Part shown: positions 59,618-64,000 of the stretch, one piece after another
How the letters are laid out: each line of letters opens with the position of its first letter
How positions within the stretch are numbered: the first letter of the stretch is position 1
Assembly (NCBI GenBank): GCA_020859985.1
Contig: JAJBVD010000062.1
Span: 31,644 to 95,643, forward strand
Reading direction: 5' to 3'
Length of the DNA: 64,000 nt
From: Clostridiales bacterium
GTDB lineage: Bacteria > Bacillota > Clostridia > Lachnospirales > Lachnospiraceae
Translations under genes and position numbers: made by a program
Notes under the pieces: generated by a model
Databases searched by the model: none
Told to the model about the DNA's origin: nothing
What the model saw: the letters and a program-made list of their open reading frames with translations, nothing else

Positions 59618-61684
59618 TCAGATCGCACCCTCCTTTGTCATCTGTGTCAGCACTTCTTTAAGCATCACTCTTGCCTGATCCGTATCTGCGTTCTCAAGCT
59701 GTGCTCCCGCAATGTTCATATGGCCGCCGCCGCCCATGCGTTCCATGATCAGCTGTACATTCACCTCATCAATCGCGCGGGCGCTGATATAGATCTTATC
59801 CTGAAATTCTGTCAGGACAAACGAAGCCTTGACCCCGATGATGTTCAACAGCTCGTTTGCCGCCTGCGCCCCGACCACAGTCGGGCTCTCGATGCCCTGG
59901 CTCGGGCAGACGCTGATAGCATAGCTGTCCATAAAAAGCTCCGCATGCCTCACCGCCTCCGCACGTGCCTTATAAGTCGCCATATCATTGCGGAACACCT
60001 TTCGCACCCGTGTCACGTCAGCGCCGTTCCTGCGCAGATACGCGGCCGCCTCAAAGGTACGCATACCGGTCTTTGCCATAAAATTGTTCGTATCAATGAT
60101 AATACCGGCATATACGCAATCCGCCTCGTAGGGCTTCAGCCGAACGCCCTCCTCGTAATACTGCAGGATCTCAGTGATCATTTCACATGCGGAGGATACC
60201 GCCGGATCAATATAGGAAAGCGCTGCATTCTCAATCTTGTCCGCACCCTGACGATGATGGTCAAGCACCACGATCGTCTTCGTCAGATACAGAAGCTCCT
60301 CACACTCCACCATACTCGGCCGGTTTGTGTCTACTGCTACGACCACCGTATTTTCATTGGTCAGCTGGATCGCACGCTCATGGCTGACAAATACGTCCTC
60401 CGCATACTCCAGATTGTCCTTCAGAGAGTTCACCCAGGGACGGATGCTCGCAGTCATATCCCCCAGCACAATATGCACCGGCTTCCCGGAGCGCATGGCC
60501 GCACTGCAAACGCCAACCGCAGCGCCGAGAGAATCAATATCCGTATTTTTGTGCCCCATAACAACCACGCGCTCCCTGGCACTGATCAGCTCGCGGAGCG
60601 CCTGAGCTTTAACACGGGCACGCACCCGGGTGTTGCTCTCCGAGCGCTGCGTCTTGCCGCCAAAAAACGAAATCTTATCCTGATCCTTCACTACGGCCTG
60701 ATCGCCGCCGCGGGCAAGCGCCATCTCGATTGCAACATGAGCCGCCTCAAAATTCTCCGTATAATTGCCGTTATCTGTCCCGATGCCGATGCTGACCGTC
60801 ACGTTCATGGAGTTGCCGAGGTTCACCGTCTTGACATCCTCCAGAAGTGAGAACCGATCCTCCACGAGTGCGTTCAGACTCACACGGTTCATCACCAGGA
60901 GATATTTATCCTTCTCCAGATTCTTGATCAGTCCTCCGGCGGAAATGACATATTTGGTGATCCGCCGGTCTACCAGTGCGCCCAGCATGGAGCGGCGCAC
61001 GTCCTCCACACTGTCCATCGCTTCATCGTAATTATCAACATACAGCAGACCAACCGCCGGCTTTTGTTCAAAATTCTCTTTTTCAAGACGAGTCAGCTCT
61101 GTAATATCCAGAAAATGAAGTCCGACCACACTGCAGTCGCTGCCTTCCAGATCTGCGACATCCATGCCCTTCAGAACCTCAGTCAGCTGAATGCGCTTCA
61201 TCACGACCCGGTACTTCCGGTCGCTGTAATCCAGATCGACCTTTGTCTCCTCCCCTTCGCCGGGAAAGGCGGCCGCAGTCAGCTCCGGAAAAACAGAAGA
61301 AATATTCTTATGCCAGTCTTTCCCCCGCTTCGTCATCTCACAGAGAAGCTCATTCATCCAGGCAATGCGCCCGTCAGGAAGCACAAAACCATAAGGGATC
61401 ATCATCCCGTCCAGAAGATCCTTCTCCACTCCCCCGAACCTCTGGGAAAAATCAATCAGCTCCAGAAGTACTCTCGGGCGATAATAAACGTCGAGCAGAG
61501 CGATCGACACATAAAATACCAGCGAAAACCCTCCAACGATACATCCCGCGAGAGTATTGACATACAGTACTGCAGCCGTCAAAAACAGCAGCAGCAGACA
61601 GAGCAGCACACACCAGTACCAGTGCCGCAGAAGCTTGCCGCTGTATCTCAGCTGGCTTTTATTCCCTTTTCCGTCTTCCTTCAT
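59618..61684 (-). CDS. gdpP: c-di-AMP phosphodiesterase GdpP
   Basis: The membrane-bound enzyme breaks down cyclic di-AMP. Two transmembrane helices (about residues 18-55) are followed by a PAS-like domain, a degenerate GGDEF domain (near DRFSLLEDVKTVNLGNSMNV) and the DHH-DHHA1 module. Catalytic motifs are VVMGHKNTDIDSLGAAVG, VAVDTNRPSMVE, VVLDHHRQGADKI and GGGGHMNIAGAQ. I start at MKEDGKGNKSQ (61684); ATGs at 61714 and 61735 are also possible. About 688 residues, normal length. It heads the rplI-dnaB operon and is preceded by two palindromic elements. Confidence 0.93.
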   Translation of the reverse strand: MKEDGKGNKSQLRYSGKLLRHWYWCVLLCLLLLFLTAAVLYVNTLAGCIVGGFSLVFYVSIALLDVYYRPRVLLELIDFSQRFGGVEKDLLDGMMIPYGFVLPDGRIAWMNELLCEMTKRGKDWHKNISSVFPELTAAAFPGEGEETKVDLDYSDRKYRVVMKRIQLTEVLKGMDVADLEGSDCSVVGLHFLDITELTRLEKENFEQKPAVGLLYVDNYDEAMDSVEDVRRSMLGALVDRRITKYVISAGGLIKNLEKDKYLLVMNRVSLNALVEDRFSLLEDVKTVNLGNSMNVTVSIGIGTDNGNYTENFEAAHVAIEMALARGGDQAVVKDQDKISFFGGKTQRSESNTRVRARVKAQALRELISARERVVVMGHKNTDIDSLGAAVGVCSAAMRSGKPVHIVLGDMTASIRPWVNSLKDNLEYAEDVFVSHERAIQLTNENTVVVAVDTNRPSMVECEELLYLTKTIVVLDHHRQGADKIENAALSYIDPAVSSACEMITEILQYYEEGVRLKPYEADCVYAGIIIDTNNFMAKTGMRTFEAAAYLRRNGADVTRVRKVFRNDMATYKARAEAVRHAELFMDSYAISVCPSQGIESPTVVGAQAANELLNIIGVKASFVLTEFQDKIYISARAIDEVNVQLIMERMGGGGHMNIAGAQLENADTDQARVMLKEVLTQMTKEGAI

Positions 61685-61777
61685 ATCCGTCCCGTCCCTT
61701 CTCGCACGCCGCATATCCGGAACCCTTTGCAGCATGAAAAGTTCTGCAAAATCATTTTGCTATTCGGTATCGTATTC

Positions 61778-61804
61778 GTAACTGTTTGTCACCTTCACAA
61801 ACAT
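61778..61804. repeat. Dispersed palindromic element, degenerate
   Basis: GTAACTGTTTGTCACCTTCA then CAAACA, with a decayed right arm. It lies between rpsR and gdpP. Confidence 0.6.
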
Positions 61805-61832
61805 AAGTATTCCTGTAAAATATACGTTTTCA

Positions 61833-61878
61833 TACGTACCTCGCAGCAAGTGCAAGGTACTGTCCTGAATAGTTATCG
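61833..61878. repeat. Dispersed palindromic element, long form
   Basis: The reverse complement of the 45-base unit at 35617-35660, with hairpin arms ACCTTGCA-type and TGCAAGGT-type and an outer end matching GTAACTATTCAGGACAGT. It lies upstream of gdpP. Confidence 0.75.
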
Positions 61879-61976
61879 TATTCACAGTTTACCACAAAGT
61901 CACCATAAGGGGAAGTAAAAAATAGAACGCGCCCCTGCGGAACATTTTTCTTTACAGGAAAAATTTCCCAATAAAA

Positions 61977-62018
61977 CAGAAAAGCCCGCACATCATTTCT
62001 GATATGCAGGCTGTCCGA
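61977..62018 (-). terminator. Terminator after rpsR
   Basis: In the minus direction imperfect arms AGCCTGCATATCA and TGATGTGCGGGCT are followed by TTTTCTGTTTT. Confidence 0.7.
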
Positions 62019-62050
62019 AATACTCTGTCAATGCTGTGCGCGAATCAGGC

Positions 62051-62314
62051 TTAGTCCTGTACGTACGGCATAAGCGCAACATGACGCGCTCTCTTGATGG
62101 CCACGGTCAGAGCACGCTGATGCTTCGCGCAGTTGCCCGTGATTCTTCTCGGAAGGATCTTGCCTCTTTCCGATACGTATCTTTTCAGCTTATTTACATC
62201 CTTGTAATCGATCTCACTGTCCTTGCCGCAGAAAACGCAGACTTTTTTCCTTCTGCGCATACCGCCGCCGCGTCTCTTCATCGGCGCATCGCCTTTTTCT
62301 TTATTATATGCCAT
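62051..62314 (-). CDS. rpsR: 30S ribosomal protein S18
   Basis: The 87-residue S18 has the basic N-terminus and the conserved [40 protein letters not shown] and [11 protein letters not shown]. The cysteines in VCVFC fit a zinc-binding type S18. The ATG at 62314 has GGAGG upstream. It is the last gene of the rpsF-ssb-rpsR operon, separated from ssb by about 190 bases. Confidence 0.97.
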   Translation of the reverse strand: MAYNKEKGDAPMKRRGGGMRRRKKVCVFCGKDSEIDYKDVNKLKRYVSERGKILPRRITGNCAKHQRALTVAIKRARHVALMPYVQD

Positions 62315-62507
62315 TGCACTGTCCTCCTCACTCATAATTATTTTTTCGAGAAAGACGATGACTACGTGCTTCGCACTCTCGTCATCGCCGCCGTCATTCG
62401 TAATCCGGGCTGCCGCCCTACTTACTCATGTCGTCTCGGTTCTCTAATATCCAGCCTCTCGGGTATGTAAACATCCCTCGATGCTGGCTATTGAGAACTC
62501 TTTCTCG

Positions 62508-62987
62508 TCAGTTGAACGGAAGCTCCTCATCAATCCCATCCGGGATATTCATAAATCCGTCACCTGCGGACGCTTCAGACGGTGTCGGCATTCCGGATGG
62601 AGACGCAGCCGGCTTCTGGTATCCGCCATTCTGATATCCGCCAGCCTGTCCGCCGGAAGCAGCCTTGCTCTCCGCGAACTCCTGCTCATCGACTACCACA
62701 TCCGTCGTATATACCTTCTGACCATCCCTGTTCGTATAGCTGCCGGTCTGTATCCGTCCGGTCACCACAATCTTGGTGCCCTGACGCAGATACTTCTCCG
62801 CGAACTCAGCTCCCCGGCCAAACACCACGCAGCTGATAAAATCTGCGGATTGCTGGTCACTGCCCTCGCGGCGGAACCTGCGGTCAACCGCCAGTGTATA
62901 TCTCGCATATGCGGAGGAATTGTCTCCCGCGGAATAGCGGACCTCCGGATCTCTGGTCAAACGTCCCATTAAGATGACTTTATTCAT
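62508..62987 (-). CDS. ssb: Single-stranded DNA-binding protein
   Basis: The 159-residue protein has an OB-fold (residues 1-105: MNKVILMGRLTRDPEVRYSA, DFISCVVFGRGAEFAEKYLR, VTGRIQTGSYTNRDGQKVYT). A Gly/Gln/Asn-rich flexible tail follows, and the acidic tip DGIDEELPFN binds partner proteins. Length is normal. It lies between rpsF and rpsR, the usual firmicute order, and protects single-stranded DNA in replication and repair. Confidence 0.96.
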   Translation of the reverse strand: MNKVILMGRLTRDPEVRYSAGDNSSAYARYTLAVDRRFRREGSDQQSADFISCVVFGRGAEFAEKYLRQGTKIVVTGRIQTGSYTNRDGQKVYTTDVVVDEQEFAESKAASGGQAGGYQNGGYQKPAASPSGMPTPSEASAGDGFMNIPDGIDEELPFN

Positions 62988-63007
62988 ATTCTCTACCTCT
63001 CTTTGAT

Positions 63008-63295
63008 CTATGCATCCTGTCTAACGCATAAATATCTGATGACATTCTCCATGATCCGGATACGGCTCTCTACCTCAGCCGGACATGTCGCATCAGCCTC
63101 AAAGCGAACGAAGTAGTAAAATCCTTCACGCATCTTCCTGATCTCGTAAGCAAGTCTTCTCTTGCCCCACTCTTCTACCTCGGTAACAGTACCGCCGAAC
63201 CGGGTGATCAGATCCTTCACCTTCTCAATCGTAGCGGCTCTGTCTTCGTCTTCAAGTTTTGCGTTGACAACTACTGCTAATTCATACTTGTTCAT
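63008..63295 (-). CDS. rpsF: 30S ribosomal protein S6
   Basis: The 95-residue S6 has MNKYELAVVVNAKLEDEDRA at the start, GTVTEVEEWGKRRLAYEIRK near residue 37 and EGFYYFVRFEA. It binds S18 in the small subunit. The ATG at 63295 has AAGGAGG upstream. It heads the rpsF-ssb-rpsR operon; the gap of about 200 bases before it should contain the promoter, which I could not pin down. Confidence 0.96.
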   Translation of the reverse strand: MNKYELAVVVNAKLEDEDRAATIEKVKDLITRFGGTVTEVEEWGKRRLAYEIRKMREGFYYFVRFEADATCPAEVESRIRIMENVIRYLCVRQDA

Positions 63296-63498
63296 GCTTC
63301 TTCGCACCTCCTTATGGTCTTATGGCCCCCTGACCTAAAATCCACGATCCGATAACCGCCCAAAGGACAGCATCGCAACCCGTTTCTAAATCGGTCTTCT
63401 CTGTCTCTTCCACTGTCTGTCAGGCTGCACGAAAATCCCGCGCAGGGAGCAAGGAAATATATCACAATTAGGCATTCTAACACAGGAATCCAGTGAGT

Positions 63499-63696
63499 TC
63501 AAGCTTTTTTTCGCAATCCTCTCACGTTTTTTTCCACCAGTTTCCGCGGAACCATGACCTGATGCGCGCAGCCGGTGCATTTCAGACGGAAATCCGCCCC
63601 CACGCGCAGGATTTCCCATTCCTGGCTGCCGCAGGGATGCTTCTTTTTCAGTTTTACAATATCGCCCACCTCAAAGACGTATCCGCCCGTATCCAT
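63499..63696 (-). CDS. DUF951 domain protein
   Basis: The 65-residue protein reads MDTGGYVFEVGDIVKLKKKH, then PCGSQEWEILRVGADFRLKC and GCAHQVMVPRKLVEK. Conserved Cys residues (PCGS and KCTGC) fit the DUF951 family, which is usual near rpsF in Firmicutes and has no settled function. The ATG at 63696 is preferred because GGGAG lies nine bases upstream. It is transcribed toward rpsF and may share its transcript. Confidence 0.88.
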   Translation of the reverse strand: MDTGGYVFEVGDIVKLKKKHPCGSQEWEILRVGADFRLKCTGCAHQVMVPRKLVEKNVRGLRKKA

Positions 63697-63820
63697 CCGT
63701 GTCTCTCCCATTCAAATCATCTCAGGCTCCGCGCATTTTCACAGCTTCGCAGTTTCGGCAATTCCCGCATTTCAACAACCCCTGCATCTTCAGAAAAACA
63801 CTTTCCTGAATTCCATATTT

Positions 63821-64000
63821 CTATACGTGCAGCGCTCCCAGCACAGTCCCGATCTTCTCCTGTATGAGCAGATCTGCCTGCCGGTCACGCGGGGTCGGCG
63901 CCATATTGATCACAACCAGATGCCGTCCCTGAAAATAATCGATCAGACCGGCCGCCGGATACACTGCAAGCGAAGTGCCGCCAATGATCAACACATCCGC
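63821..64000 (-). CDS. Sir2-family NAD-dependent protein deacylase, C-terminal part
   Basis: Only the last 59 codons lie in the window; the gene continues past 64000. They read ADVLIIGGTSLAVYPAAGLI, then DYFQGRHLVVINMAPTPRDR and end VLGALHV. The IIGGTSLAVYPAAG stretch is the typical sirtuin region that binds the NAD ribose. The enzyme removes acyl groups from lysines using NAD. Start and cysteines cannot be judged here. Confidence 0.85.
   Translation of the reverse strand, partial: ADVLIIGGTSLAVYPAAGLIDYFQGRHLVVINMAPTPRDRQADLLIQEKIGTVLGALHV

Overview
The window looks like part of the chromosome of a Gram-positive anaerobe of the Lachnospiraceae or a close clostridial relative. The evidence is strong GGAGG-type ribosome binding sites, TTGACA/TATAAT promoters, a T-box leader before tyrS, an rpsF-ssb-rpsR cluster, a gdpP-rplI-dnaB run, a polyamine route through carboxyspermidine-type enzymes, and corrinoid methyl-transfer proteins like those of acetogens. 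I cannot fix the genus. Most genes lie on the minus strand.

Layout. 0-4.6 kb: rarA, a polysaccharide deacetylase and tyrS with its T-box. 4.6-12.9 kb: a corrinoid C1 cluster made of a PucR-type regulator, two corrinoid proteins, a DUF2284 protein, a RACo-like reactivating protein, a methyltetrahydrofolate methyltransferase and a UroD-family methyltransferase. The UroD-like enzyme would demethylate an unknown substrate onto a corrinoid protein, the pterin enzyme would pass the methyl to tetrahydrofolate, and the RACo-like protein would rescue oxidised cobalamin. 13.2-25.0 kb: a region flanked by direct repeats of the rpsI 3' end and terminator, best read as a decayed island that used rpsI as attachment site. 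It carries a DUF4143 ATPase, an HMCES-like gene, a nitroreductase, a macrodomain/ADP-ribosylglycohydrolase pair and many broken genes. 25-31.8 kb: rpsI-rplM, then a polyamine operon (small acidic protein, carboxyspermidine dehydrogenase and decarboxylase, agmatine deiminase, N-carbamoylputrescine amidase). 32-42.7 kb: an LtaS-like fragment, an Rpn-type nuclease, a second DUF4143 ATPase, an NlpC/P60 protein, an M20 dipeptidase, a PfkB kinase and a cation/proton antiporter. 42.9-48.4 kb: a surface O-acylation set (DHHW protein, MBOAT, SH3 protein) and a cell-wall-binding transglutaminase-like protein. 48.4-56.4 kb: sugar genes (galM, a fucose/arabinose-type isomerase, xylB, a GH2 hydrolase) with a lipid-kinase gene that runs in frame into xylB. 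56.4-64 kb: ferredoxin, MerR regulator, dnaB, rplI, gdpP, rpsR, ssb, rpsF, DUF951 and the end of a sirtuin gene.

Two genome-wide signatures stand out. A family of short palindromic intergenic elements (arms GTAACTGT and ACAGTTAC) occurs more than a dozen times. Many conserved enzymes also carry low-complexity, often tandemly repeated, peptide insertions in what should be surface loops. Neither is explained by the gene annotation.
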